From Gordius sp. MW1 (Eukaryota > Nematomorpha > Gordioida > Gordea > Gordiidae), in the NCBI GenBank assembly GCA_964036665.1, contig OZ038526.1:34472001-34536000 (forward strand): DNA of 64,000 bases, in the 5' to 3' direction. Below are positions 31,958-44,600 of the stretch, piece after piece. Numbering within the stretch: the stretch's first letter is position 1; every line of letters starts with the position of its first letter. Under the pieces are notes generated by a model. That model saw only the letters and a program-made list of their open reading frames with translations, made no database searches and was not told the origin of the DNA. A program made the translations under genes and the position numbers.

Positions 31958-32549
31958 GTCGAATTATTATTTTTTGCTGCTAATATGTGGCAAATTCTAT
32001 AGATCAGTAAAATAAACCGAAATAAATACTGCTACATGTAAACTATAAAAGGGAGGTATATGTATCCCTCTGTATTTGTATAACATTAATTCGACATTAC
32101 AATCGACAAAAATATAACAATTTCTTAAGTTAAAAGTACATATTTATGGACAAGAATGATACAAAAAACGGTTAATTGTTAGAAATATATGAAACACATT
32201 CAGATATTACTGTTGAATTATATTTACAAATAGTAATGTCGATATATAATTATTATTTTAAAACATACGTTTTAATGTTATATTCCTTTTATCATAAATA
32301 ATGTTTGGTTTGTCAAATGTCGGATTCTCAATATATGTATGTAATATTGTTTTTATCAAACAAGGTTTTAAAATATATTTGTTATTGCTAAAATAAAACC
32401 GTAAAATGATTAATATTCAAAGTGTATAAAACTTAGTTTGCTGTTGAAGACTAAACTTCAAATTTAAAATAAATTCTAAACAGTAGAATAATTGCGTTCC
32501 ACGAATCCAGACAGGGAGAGTTATAAAAGAGCAATCGTACGCTTTAAAT
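31958..32549. other. 3' flank of the GPCR gene
   Basis: AT-rich sequence after the GPCR stop, with several AATAAA-type words, for example GTAAAATAAACCGAAATAAA at about 32007-32026. It presumably holds the 3' UTR. No further gene is seen. Confidence 0.4.
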
Positions 32550-32978
32550 CAGGGGTTTGAACCCGCCCAACATAAAATCGGGTTCGTGTTCGGGTTTGGC
32601 ACAAAATTTTGAAATCGGGTTCGTGTTCGGGTTTAAGGAATTGGGTTCGGGTACAGGTTCGGGTTCAAGAAATTATATTATATCAATAATATATATAATA
32701 CTTACAAATAATTCTTAATTAGTAACGTTTAATGAATGAAAAATGCCGAAAACATAAAAATATTGAAATTACAATCGTATGGTTTTCGTTACATTGTCAT
32801 GATAGAGAAAACTGAGATTTTCAATTCACAATATATTTTTAAATTAAAAACCCCAACCCGAACCCTTATTTGTATTCATCGGGTTCGGGTTTTAAGGGTA
32901 CTTTTAAAAATGGGTTCGGGTTCTGTAAAACATCGGGTTTTACCCGGTTCGGGTTCAGGGGTTCGGGACAAATCCCTG
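32550..32978. mobile_element. hAT-type MITE with GGGTTCGGGTT repeats (exact TSD)
   Basis: Ends CAGGGGTTTGAACCCG and GGGACAAATCCCTG. The exact 8-bp duplication CTTTAAAT lies at 32542-32549 and 32979-32986. The arms contain many GGGTTCGGGTT and inverse CCCGAACCC repeats. The internal open frame (32736-32984) is a by-product. Confidence 0.9.
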
Positions 32979-32986
32979 CTTTAAAT

Positions 32987-33600
32987 ACAATATGATACAA
33001 CTTTCGATAAAAATTAAATCGCTCTTGTTATCAAATTTCTTGCTACCCCAACCAACCTCCTAGTTATGTCAATGCTAAATTACATAACACCTTACTAATA
33101 TTAATATGTAACTTATATTCAAAACAAAACATTTTCAACTTATTTTTATTTAATGAAAACGTTATGTTGCATTATTTACAAGATTTTAAGTATAATTCTT
33201 AATGTTAACATATAAATAATTGTTTCTGAGGCTGTCCGGCGCAAGGTTTTAAAATTTCGGATACCTAATGGCGGGTATATTAATATATATATTTTAAAAT
33301 CATCATGTAAATAAAATAATAATAGGTTTATGAAAATATCATAAAAAGTCAAATTTTGCAATTCCACGACAACAAATGGCAGACAACGCCTAATCAATTA
33401 AATGTATTAACCCGAACTCGACTTAAATGACTTCAATTATAAAATAAATTGAATTGATAATTATTTCGCAAAAAAACCCTTTAAAAAACGATGTAGTTAT
33501 TTGACATCGGACTACATTATGACATTTATGGACCCCTGCCCTGTTTTATATTTTTTAAAACAATTGCCAATTTTATCCCTACTGATATATAGCTTTCTAA
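32987..33600. other. No gene recognised
   Basis: AT-rich intergenic DNA between the GPCR and the downstream (3') end of the Ig gene. No supported feature. Confidence 0.35.
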
Positions 33601-33623
33601 GCTGAGTGTTATTAAAAGCTGTT

Positions 33624-36600
33624 TTAAAAATCCCACTTTTCAATACCAATTTTATCTTTGTTATTAAATAAATTGGCTGGTTTTAAGAAATTTTGTTTAT
33701 TTAACATAGTATTTAAAACATCGCCACTACACTTACCAAGGGACGAGGTGAGTTGAGCATTAGTGGTAGGCATATTGAAGGTCCTAGGCGTAGTGGAATA
33801 CTTGAGTTTAGTTGTTTCTCCTAGGGTTGATATGGTGAATCGAAAAGAACGTAATTTGATATGTATTAAAGGATAAATAAGTGTCTCGTTCGTTAAGGCT
33901 TTTGATCCATTGCTAACCGAAGATGACACATGCACATCTATATACGCATGCACACAAAACGGAATTTTAATAATTGTTTCCAATTTAATAGACAATATTG
34001 AATTTTAATCGAAAATTCTGAGTTATTTTATTATATACTAGATGAATCGGGCAAACGTTGTTTTGCCGGTGTATTAAATTATGTTGGAATTTAAGGGCAT
34101 ATATGATGATAAAGCGGTTATTGCAGTAAAATAAAGTTTGATGTCTATATGTTTTACTTTTATTGTTCTATTTCCGTATACAGTGCAACGCGTACGAATG
34201 CTCGAAAACTACTGGACCGATTTGGCTCGAACAAATCTTAAAACATGCCCCGGAGTGTCAGGAATAAACTGTGAAATTTGAGCCAAATCGGTCTGGTAGT
34301 TTTCCAAAATTGGTGGCGGCATACACACATAGTTTCATTTTTATATATAAGATATACCTAAGTGTTTATCGACTAGTACGGTTGTCGTAGGTGGAAGCAT
34401 GACTGAACACGATAGATTAAATAAAACAATAAGTTAATTAAATAAATTGATAAATTCAATGAATTAATTAGAAACGTTACAAAAATAAAGTACCGTTTAA
34501 TTGGATGGTGTGTTTAATGCGACCGTAAGCATTTTTAGCTAGGCATTTGTATCGACCTTGATCATGAGTTTTTAGGTCGTAAATGTAGAGGCGTGATTGT
34601 AAATACCTTTGGCTGTATCTAATATTTTCAACCCTAAACCTAAATTGTGGCTATTAATTATATTTTTTAATTTTAATTACTATATTATTTTAAGCATATT
34701 TTAGTTTATATTTCATTTACCTCTCATGTTTGGGTAGCTTGTCTTTATCACGGTGCCACGTTACCATAGCTTCAGGGTAGGCATCGATCCAACATGCTAA
34801 AATGGCATGGGCATCGCGCTCATAAGTGACAATTTTTTCTTTCAAAGTATTCGTCATTATTTGTGGTGGATCTTAATGATTCAAAATAGGACATATTCCT
34901 TATTATATTTTAAAGTAACATATTTTAATGTAAGAAGAGCTAGGCATTAGCATTGGCGTAGCCAGGGGGGCATTTCCCCCTCTATATCGAGAAATTCTTA
35001 AAATTTTTGATATTATGATGGTTTAAATTTCAAAAAAATTATCATTTTGCCCTCCCCAAAACATTAATGCCCCGCTCTAGTTTCAATCTTGGTTTTCCAT
35101 TAATTTTTTTAATATTTTGATGTAAGTGTTTTTAAAAAAAAATGTATTTATAGGAGCAAGTGGAAGTCACAATTAAACTATGTTCTGCTTTATATATAGG
35201 ACAGATATAAAATAACCAAAATTATTACGATAATAAAATTTGGCGTTTCTATAATATGATTAGCTTTGATAGTGACGAATGAATGTATAGTGACGTTAAC
35301 TAGATATTCTTTGCGCTGTTTAATGAGTAAACAGACTTAATTAGTACCATCACCATCAAAATAGTCTAGCGAGAGAAACGCTTCCTAGTGTAAGGTTCTT
35401 TTTTAATGATTCCCCTTCCTCATTGTCCCAAATCTTAGATAAAAAGTACTATGGGATGAGCGTTGTAATTTAGCTCCGCCACATATGCCCTATTTTCTAG
35501 CTACACTTGTGAAGCCTAGATTATATGTAATAGACTGCTCCTTCGCTTTTAAAAAGTGTATCCCATTTTGGCAGCCATTTTAAAAAGTGAAACATGAATT
35601 TTGGCCAATTTATATGGTTTGTTAAGTTTTTAAAATCGCTATAATGATTAAAATAGGTTTTTCATGTTATAAGATCAATGATTATTGTCCAATGCAATCC
35701 ATCGCTATACAAACTCTACTTCACTTATCAAAATGGCGGTCGTTTTTGGCAACACTTTTGATGCGTGAATATATAAGAGATGAGCAGTCTACTAGTCTAT
35801 GTATGTACATAACTGCACAGCACAGCACACAGCGTGCTGTTGACAATGGCAAAAGCATATAATATCTAATGTCACTTCCAGGTCTCTATGATAAAATAAC
35901 ATAAAATTAATAGTGGTCGGTTTGCATTATACTTATTGAAAAAATAATTAACAGAAAGGAGACTAGCACAATAGCTATTTTATGCAAGTCATCATATCAC
36001 TCTAGCAGACACCTCGACGCGCCCCCCGCGTCCCTTACATTACTAATTATAACGCGAATTTTACTTTCGTCATGTAACTTACATGTGACTCGAACGTTGA
36101 TTTGTCTGCTTACGGCTGGAATTAAACCATTCTCCGCCAAGCATACATATATACCCGCCTGATCGCGGGTGATATTAATCAGTTGATACCAGGGTTGACC
36201 ACTACCCAGCAAAACTGTCGTAATTCATTATAATATATGTGGTCAGTAAATTTGGCCAAAATTATTATGTAAATAGTTTTAAAAATATATATTAAGTGTT
36301 AACAAAAAAAGGGTATTTACGAATAGGTAATAAACATATACAATATTTAAATTTATACCAAATTTTTTGAGTGGTCCATTGAGTTTATGTGGTAAGTTGC
36401 TAATAAATTTGCCCCAGCTTATGTTAGGGATTGGTTTTCCCACGGCTCCACAGCTTAAGTTAACCCATGACGAATATTCGGGAAGTGTAATATCCGAAGA
36501 AGTTATATTATCCAGTATTTTAGGAGGTACTAATGTAAAATTATTCATCATTTACTAAATTGATAAAAGTAAAACACATATGAATAAAAGTTATTTTTGC

Positions 36601-38616
36601 CGAAGCTTACAATTTTTATATATTTTTTGACTCCATGGTAAACAGGTGAGGCATGATTGAACAAAATCCAACAAATCGGCCTAAGCAAGGGAGAAGCCAA
36701 GATTTGAAGGGGAGTCAACGGGTTTCATAATATAGACAGTTTATTTTAATACACTCGAATCAGAACTTCCTTTAATATTGAATTAATAAAGGGGAGAGAT
36801 GTCCTTTTCTGCCTCCCCCTAGCTGACCCATGGGTCTAATATAGACTAAACTGTATATCTATCCCTTACTCTTTAACGAACCTGCTTAATTTCACTTTTT
36901 CTTTTAACCTATAGTTTTTATATGTCCTTTTCTTATTTTGGATAAAAAAAAAATTATAAAAAGGTAGTGAAATATTTTTTAGAGTATAGTACTTTTTTCA
37001 CATCCACTTAATCACTCTTCCCCTCAAGTATTCTGATAAAGGGCGATAAATGATTGAATATATATATAAATGATGGATGATGGCAATACTATCAATGTCA
37101 GAGGGTATTTGACGATTAGGTTTTTTTCAATAAATTTAATGGGGGGAAGGATAGTGGGGGATATATTGTATGGTTCCTTCCTACAAATAGATTATGTACA
37201 ACGATGTCGATATGAATCCCAATGAATGGATGACTTATCGATTGACAATGGTGTTATAATATTGTGTAGGTGACGTGAGGGAAGCAGTACCAAAGCTTAT
37301 AAACTGGGAACAAGTCCTAAACTAACTATTTAAACCATTTAAGATGTTGTTTGGACCTTATAAAATAAGTTATGGATCCGATCTGGCCGAAAGTTTTAAA
37401 GAAGTGTCATATTATTTGGTATTAAATTAAAAGTCGTCTAAGATAACATTAACGACCACAATTTTAAAAACCTAGTTGTGCCTAATTTAAAATCAAGTTT
37501 CATAATTCAATTTATTATTTTAAAAAAATATAGATCTCTGAGCATAGTTTGTGTGAGTTCAGTCCTGGTTCATTTTATTCAAACCTAGTAAAAAACGATT
37601 CAACCAATGAAATAATTTAAACCCATAGCTTTGGTTAATCAAACAACTATTTTCTTTTAAGTTTCTTTGTAGGTAATGACAAAAATTTCAACATCGCTTA
37701 AATCCTTAAATTAACAAAAAGCGAGCCCATAAATTGCATAGCAATTAATAATTTAGATTGATTTACTAAGGACATTCAAATAGGCTGAGGAACGACTAGG
37801 GGGATCTGAATTAATTTGACACATGTACTGGCCACCATCTTTAGCCTTGACCGGATGAATTCTAAGTTTCCACGAGTAACCGTCCGGGCTGGAAGTGACA
37901 TTGATTCTGGTGTCGCGGATGACTAGACTGTTTTGAAATGATATGATCGTTTGAGTATCGATTTTGAGCCAGGCAACCTGAAATAAATTATGAAAAATCT
38001 ATTAATTTGCTTGGTTTGTTTAATTAAATATATTTAGCTTCTTCTAATAATTTGGTCAATGTTTTTATTTATAGCTTTGTTTTTTAATTCTGTTTAAATT
38101 AAAAATTAAAGATGAAGTTATAAAAAGCATACACTTTTCTAATGTACCAATTACCTAATTAGAGATGTCGGAGAAAAATATCTTTATTATAATAGTTTTT
38201 TGCCTAAAGTTAATATTATTTCATTATTCATTCATTTACCTTAGCTAAAAGTGTTTAGTTAAATGTAAAATAATAGTAAACATTTAGCATGAATTAGTTC
38301 ACTAAAGAAATTAAGTTACTATTTTGTACAAATTGAAAGTTCAAAAAATTCAAGGGAATCATTAAAACGCGAAGTTTCGTTCAAAGTAATAGGAACTGAT
38401 AAAAATAATAGTTACAATAATTGTGAATTATTAACATGTAAATACGTACCCTGACGGTTTGGTGGGCTGGCATTCCACTCTGAGAATTGTTAATAGTTGA
38501 TATGGAACAAATTAACTCTGCTTCTCCACCTTCGACCACGCTCATGTTTTTTAATTGCTTAACGAACCATCCACTAGGTGCGAAAACGACTCCATGACTA
38601 GGAAACTCGATTGTCT
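33624..38616 (-). CDS. Lachesin/DIP-like immunoglobulin-domain protein (5' exon not found)
   Basis: Phase-consistent exons, 5' to 3' on the minus strand: 38616-38450, 37977-about 37761, 36529-36354, 36214-36083, 34871-34721, 34618-34494 and 33937-33624. Ig1 has FAPSGWFVKQLKNMSVVEGG, a Cys, then VAWLKIDTQTIIS and GGQYMCQINSDPP, the hallmark of the DPR/DIP/lachesin family. Ig2 starts PPKILDNITSSDITLPEY with Cys and Trp, and its second half has AGIYVCLAENGLIPAVSRQI. Ig3 starts PPQIMTNTLKEKIV and ends DQGRYKCLAKNAYG. A Ser/Thr-rich tail ends EKWDF-stop, without an obvious GPI signal. The signal-peptide exon must lie upstream (above 38.6 kb). It is a cell-surface neuronal or epithelial adhesion molecule by family. 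The tail exon is the least certain. Confidence 0.82.
34038..34352 (-). mobile_element. Non-autonomous Helitron
   Basis: On the minus strand it begins TCTTATATATAAAAATG directly after an A. It ends with a GCAAAACAACGTTTGC stem-like stretch and ATTCATCTAG before a T. These are Helitron features: 5' TC, a 3' hairpin then CTRR, and insertion between A and T. The interior GACCGATTTGGCTC appears in both orientations. There is no open frame. It lies between the last two exons of the Ig gene. Confidence 0.8.
34951..35098. mobile_element. CATGGGCGTAGCC-family MITE, eroded right end
   Basis: Left end CATTGGCGTAGCCAGGGGGG. The interior has TTATGATGG and ATCATTTTGCCCTCCCC. The right end is degraded (CAATCTTGGTTTTCCAT). 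Intronic in the Ig gene. Confidence 0.65.
35516..35810. mobile_element. P-type MITE (CATAGACTAGTAGACTGC end)
   Basis: The right end GCAGTCTACTAGTCTATG is similar to the terminus of the P-superfamily element at 50783-52611. The left side has GTAATAGACTGCTCC. The interior GATTATTGTCCAATGCAATC and ATGGCGGTCGTTTTTGGCA is shared with 63640-63830. Intronic and non-coding. Confidence 0.65.
36640..36850. repeat. Possible MITE, diverged GTAGCC type
   Basis: GGGAGAAGCCAAGATTTG at the left and CCTCCCCCTAGCTGACCCATGG at the right look like eroded inverted ends of the local hAT-like MITEs. No target duplication. Low support. Confidence 0.3.
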
Positions 38617-41600
38617 CTAAATTAAGGGCGTTGTCAAATATTAATGAGTTGTACCAAGGGAAAATTAAAAATAAGATAAAGTCGATATTAAAGTTACTTA
38701 AATTAAAGTATGTTACAATATTTATTTTTATGTTAATTTCACTTTAAATCAGAATTTTTATCAGGGGTATGGAAACATACATTTCGGATTATCAAATTAC
38801 CCCCCCCCCCTGCTTTTACAAAACAGCTGGACATATTTGAGGAAATTTGCACCTTTCCTCTTTTGACCACTTTTTCCCAACCTTGTATTAAACCAAAGTA
38901 CCTCGATCGAGGTTTCATGGTTTTAACAAACAGACCCAAAAATCGAATTAAATTGGAGATCAAGGATGTGCAAAGAGCTTAATTTTATCAAAATATTGAT
39001 TGTAATTTGTTTTAATAAATTATTTGCAATACAAATGCGCAAACTGTTGAATTATGTTATCTAATATTTAAATTCATGGGTGTGGCCAGAGGGTGGCAGG
39101 GGAGGGGCGGCCGCTCCCCTCTAAATCCAAATATTTTTCAAAATTTAATATAACCCATAAATTGCATAGCAATATTTATGGCTAAAATTTTAAAAATATC
39201 ACTTTATCCCTCCACAATATTGCAATTGTCTCTTCTAGTTCCAATCCTGGCTACTCCCTTGTTTACATTATTTTATAAATTTATATATATACCCTTGCTC
39301 AGAAATTTTTACCTTTAAATGTCAATGCTTTTTTGGCTCTGCTTTCGAGACCAAATTATATGATGTTTTAAAATAATAACGCGGCTGGCGCGACCTGAAA
39401 GTTTAATTTATGCCTGTCACTCCCACTTGTGCCACTCGTTTTCTTGTGAACTTATTTTAAAAACCATTCAATTTTTATATAATTTAGGAAATCATGCTTG
39501 GTTAAATTTAAAAAATTCTCATTTTGCATCTCTGTAAATTACCAAGTTATTTGCCCCGCGCCCCCCCCCCCCCCACCCCAAAAAGAAATTTCTACTGGGC
39601 TTATGGATTCATATATTGACTATTAGAACTAAATAGTTAATTATCAAATTTAATATAGGATGTTTACAGTAAGAGGCAAACTTAGGTTTGTTATTTAGTT
39701 AGCACATCGGTTATAAAGTGGTGGAGGGTGTAGAACTTGGGAGAAAACTAATTTATTTTTAGTTGGTTGTGTGTCATTTGATAAATAGTTTTATTCTTTG
39801 ACGTCCCCCATAACACCAATAAAAGTTATGTTACTTGTTTAAAAAAGGTTATTTCAACTCAAATTTTATCATTTACATAATAAATAACTTTGTATATGGA
39901 TTAATAACAATTTTTTCATTAACTTAAATGTAGCGTATATTATTTTTGTTTTCACTTTCGACACTCATGCTGCTTTTGCATTAATGTCATATCAAAAGAA
40001 ACATTGGTAATACATATTTTAACCTTACCTTTACTATACACAATAATAGAGCCCGTAAATAAGATTAAAAAGTGAGGATATTCTTTAAACCTCGATTTTA
40101 ACAAACCTTTTTTTCTTTATTGTTGTATCTTAATAGTTAATTTTCTTTAACAACTTAAATATATACCATTAAAAATATCTTTTTGACTTAGAGTATTCAT
40201 TTTTAAATTTAAATAAAATATTATTAATCCTCTTATATTTAATGATCAGATGTTAGTAAAATAAATTTAAAGTAGGCAATAAATTAATGGACTTGCAAGT
40301 TTCACTAATGGGAGGCTTGAATTTGGAATGAATAAGCAATACACAGTGTATCATGGGAATTAGGGGTATTCCCCAATTTAATCAATCATTTACCTTGTAT
40401 CTATATAATATAGATAGAAGGTCTTAGGATTCTTTTAGCTTTTATTTATATACTCTTACTTATTTTCACATAAAATTGGTATTGTTGTATTATTAACACA
40501 CAAGGCTATCACGATATATTACTTTAATGGAGACAACCGCACATGGGAAAAGTCAATAAAGAATTTGTTTTTAAATAATCCCACTTTGCTTTTTCCTTTT
40601 CTTTCACTACATAAAGATGTCAAATAATCTATTTTACTTAAAACAACAAACTAAACTGCGATTATTTTAGCGAAGTAAGCTTATGATTAAAACTTTATAA
40701 TAAGATAATCAAAATTCTAACTTTTGGCTATAAATTGGCAAATAAATAATTAAATGCAACAAATATTTAAGTCATAATCAATGACATATTTAATTAACTG
40801 AAAGTAAATTTAGTAATTTATTGAGGTCTCGATTTAGTAAATACTTTAAAGCAATAACTTGATAATGTAATTGTCCTGGACCCTGTTTGCAGCCAATTCA
40901 CATGACGGCTTTACTAATGGTCATTTTGTCTATAATTCAAAGGTGAAAAGTTCGAAAAGCTAAAGAAATTTTTAAAAACAAACATAATATATTGTTTCGA
41001 GATGGGTAATTCAGGATTATCGGGTCTTTTATATCCCTTTCAACTTTTCTCTACAAATATTCTGATAAGAAATATTTCAAGAATATTATAAAATTATGTT
41101 GCATCTACCCTTGAGATGAATAATGCCCGTGAATAAGAGAATAGCAATTGAAGAATTTAAGATTTTTGCCATGTGGAATAGTAAAGTCCTCTTAGGTTTA
41201 GTTATAAAATAATCCATAGATAGTCATTATATTTCCAAGAAAACTTCCCTCTAAATTAAAAAGGTTCCATTAAAATAGCAAAAATTAAGATATGTCGTTT
41301 AAATAATTTCTTCCTTTTTAAGAGGAGTGGTGGGAAAATTTTGACAGGCGTTGGCTGTCCTTTAGGATATTGTCGAGGTAAAAAATTTTGACTGGATAAA
41401 GTTTGAGTTTTCCACGGACTTAATTAAATAAAGTGATCAGGACGTTTAATTCAATTAATTTTTCTAAACGTTGAAATAACAATCTATTGAATCGTAGAGT
41501 CCCATATTCGGCCACATTGATTTTGCTATCCATTTATCACTTACCAGTTTGATAGACCGATGGATAAAATTTATATATAAGAACAACTATTGATCAAATA

Positions 41601-44600
41601 TAATTAATTATAAGGGTTTAAGTAGCGAAAAAGTAGTGCTAAATGTGTTACCACGTCGATAGGGAAGGGCCTCATGTATTGGTAATAAGTTAAATCACTT
41701 AACAACTTAAGCCGTGGGATTTTATGAGTTGCGATTCTAGTTAGTTTGGGAAAATAAAATATTTACTATATTGAGTTCTCATTCTCACTAGCTGGCAGTT
41801 TGATAAATTTGAATTTGGATCAATAAAACATCCATTGTACACAGTGAGGGAGTGATAAATCGTTACATCGTTTACATCCAAAGAAATCGTTTAAAAAAAG
41901 AAATTTACTCGCTCAATAGAGTGTTACTTAAGGAATAATGAAAGGAGGAATTTTGTGTAAATCAATTAAATTCAATCACCTTATAATTGTGTTTCATTTG
42001 TTTCGCAACTTTAAACTCGAAAATATAAAGCATTTATTTACATAACGGTCTCGCGATCAGTATCCTCAATATTAATTCTTCCTTCGATCAATGTGTGAGA
42101 CATGGGGTCATCACGAGTGCCGTTAAAGAGGGCCAAATGAACCCCCCCCCCCCTCTTTAACAACGGAGAAGTAATAATGATAAAAATAAATGGGTCCATT
42201 TCAGACTCTATTCCACATACATAAATACATCTAAACTGATTGAAAATGAAGCCCTTCAATTGTCCTTTATATTTTAATGAGGTGTGTGTATCTATGAGTC
42301 TATTAATCTGTCCCCCTCCTCTCCCTTTCTATTGATAGATGATAATACGTTTGCTTCTCCTGTCGGTCGACTTAACAAATCACACTGTGATTCTATTGTT
42401 GCAAATGTTATTGGTAAAGCTTTGGAATAGCAAAAGCTTAGATGATTATTGTCGTTGTATTATATACTTTTCAATACTCAAGATCAAGCGAAGAGGGGGG
42501 GGGGGTGAGGTTTTTTTTTGTAAAGAGCACTGTATTTAATTAAGACAGATCTTGATGCAAGCTGTTGCATTTCTAATAATGCATAAATCAAATGCGTTGT
42601 CAACTTTATTATGGGTCATAAATTAATGTATTAATTAGGTTTATATTCAATAAAAGTCAAAAGAGGTGTTTAATCGATCGAGAGTCGTAAATTGTCGTAC
42701 ACATTACTACTACAGCCTGCGCCTTGAATAATATTTATATAAAGGAGTCTGTTACTATATCGCCACGTTTATGCAATGTAAAAATATAATAGTTTTCTTG
42801 GAACAAATTCCAAAGGTAATATGGTTTTACCTATGACTAGGTTAAAATATATTAAATCAATAAGGCGGCATAGATCCATGGATAGAAACTTAACAATCTC
42901 CAAGGTAATCTTATGCTTAAGGTAGAAATTTCTTTGGGGTCATGAGTAATTGTGGCGGTGGACTGAAATTTGTTTAAAATATCGGGTACCCAGGGGTTGG
43001 GTCTGGGGTACTGAGGGTGGTGACCATAAAGGAACGAAAATGAAAGTGTTGAGATATGTCCTTTTTACTTCCCTCGGTGGAAGAGATAAGGGGGGGGGAG
43101 CTGTTTGATATAGCAAATACATCTACGATTGTGAGGCCCGAGCATGCGTTTAGGCCGCGAGTCTATGGTATGCCAGTAACGTCGTCAGGTCTCTAGACTT
43201 CCGTAGAGCTAAGGTCGACGGGTTCAATAAGTTAAAAACCCGGAAAACCATTTGTTTTAAAAATCTTTATTACATGTGTATTGCTTAATTAGAGATCTTA
43301 GCGCTAAGTACATGCCCTTTTAAATTTCAGCTTGATTATCCAGCCTGATTAAGACACTTTTTTTACAGAATACCCTTAAGTTATGCATAATGTTAGCAGT
43401 GTTCATATAAAATGGTTCGAACTAATGACGTTTATCGCTAATAAAATATAGTTAAATTTAAAAAACCTATATTTAGCTCTCACAGATAAACGAATCCGAT
43501 AATTATTCCAATTTTTTTAGTATAACAAATGTAGGTGAATTAGCCTTTTCGGTTTTAATCATCATAAATTAACATTTTTAAACACATGTTTCTGCTACAC
43601 ATCGACTCAAATTGAAATTGCATTTAATAAAACTAAAGCTATAGTGTAAGTTAGGTAGCAAGGTACTCACTGTCAACATTGGTACAACGTGCCCACTCGT
43701 CATTAATAGAACTTCTATTGATGACTTAAATTAGGGGTCAAGCACGTTTTCATTTTTATATTTTACTTTTTAAAAATCATTTATTTTGAGATGATAAAGT
43801 TTATAACTTACGAGATAATTTGTCTTTCTTGTAGAAGCATTAATCCAACCATCTTCGTGGTCACACTAAGAAAAATTGATCAAATTACTTTCAAAATTTA
43901 AGGTTAGGGCTTTAAAATAATTTGTGTGCAAGTTAAATTGCATTAATTGCATTTATTAATGAATTTTTTTTATAAAGTGTAAATTAAATAAGCAGTCATA
44001 AATATCTCATTCCCTAATGTAGGACATAATTGTAATTAGGTAAAGATGTTATGAAAAACCAACATAGTTGATTTTGTAAGTTAGTAAACATCAAAATTTT
44101 CATTCTAAATTTAACCTAAAATCAAATAAAGTCGCTTGACCAGTTGCCTCGTTCAGCGTTATTTAAAATAGGATTTATTGATTAATGGTTAATTAAATCA
44201 TAGGTACTATTAAACAAAACATTGGAGTTTTGTAATACAATGTGTGACCTTTAAATTTAATAATCGCTCAATGGTTCACGAATAAGAATAATATAATTGA
44301 CATACATCATGTTTATCGTTTATTATCGATTAAATGTTATTGTTGTAGGACTAAAGTCTACATTAATATAAGTAAAAGGATGGAATGGAGGCAAAAATTA
44401 TTAAAAATAAAATTGAATTCCTCCCTACCCAATAGAACTTATGTCTAACAATTTTTGCGCAGTTTATATAATTACCTTAGATTCCTAGCTAAGCTTAGCA
44501 ACGACTCCAAAAATAAATGTGTTTTATTTGATTGTTTTTTATTAATTAGATTGTTAATAATTAATAGATTATACAAAATAAATCATTACATCAATTAAAA

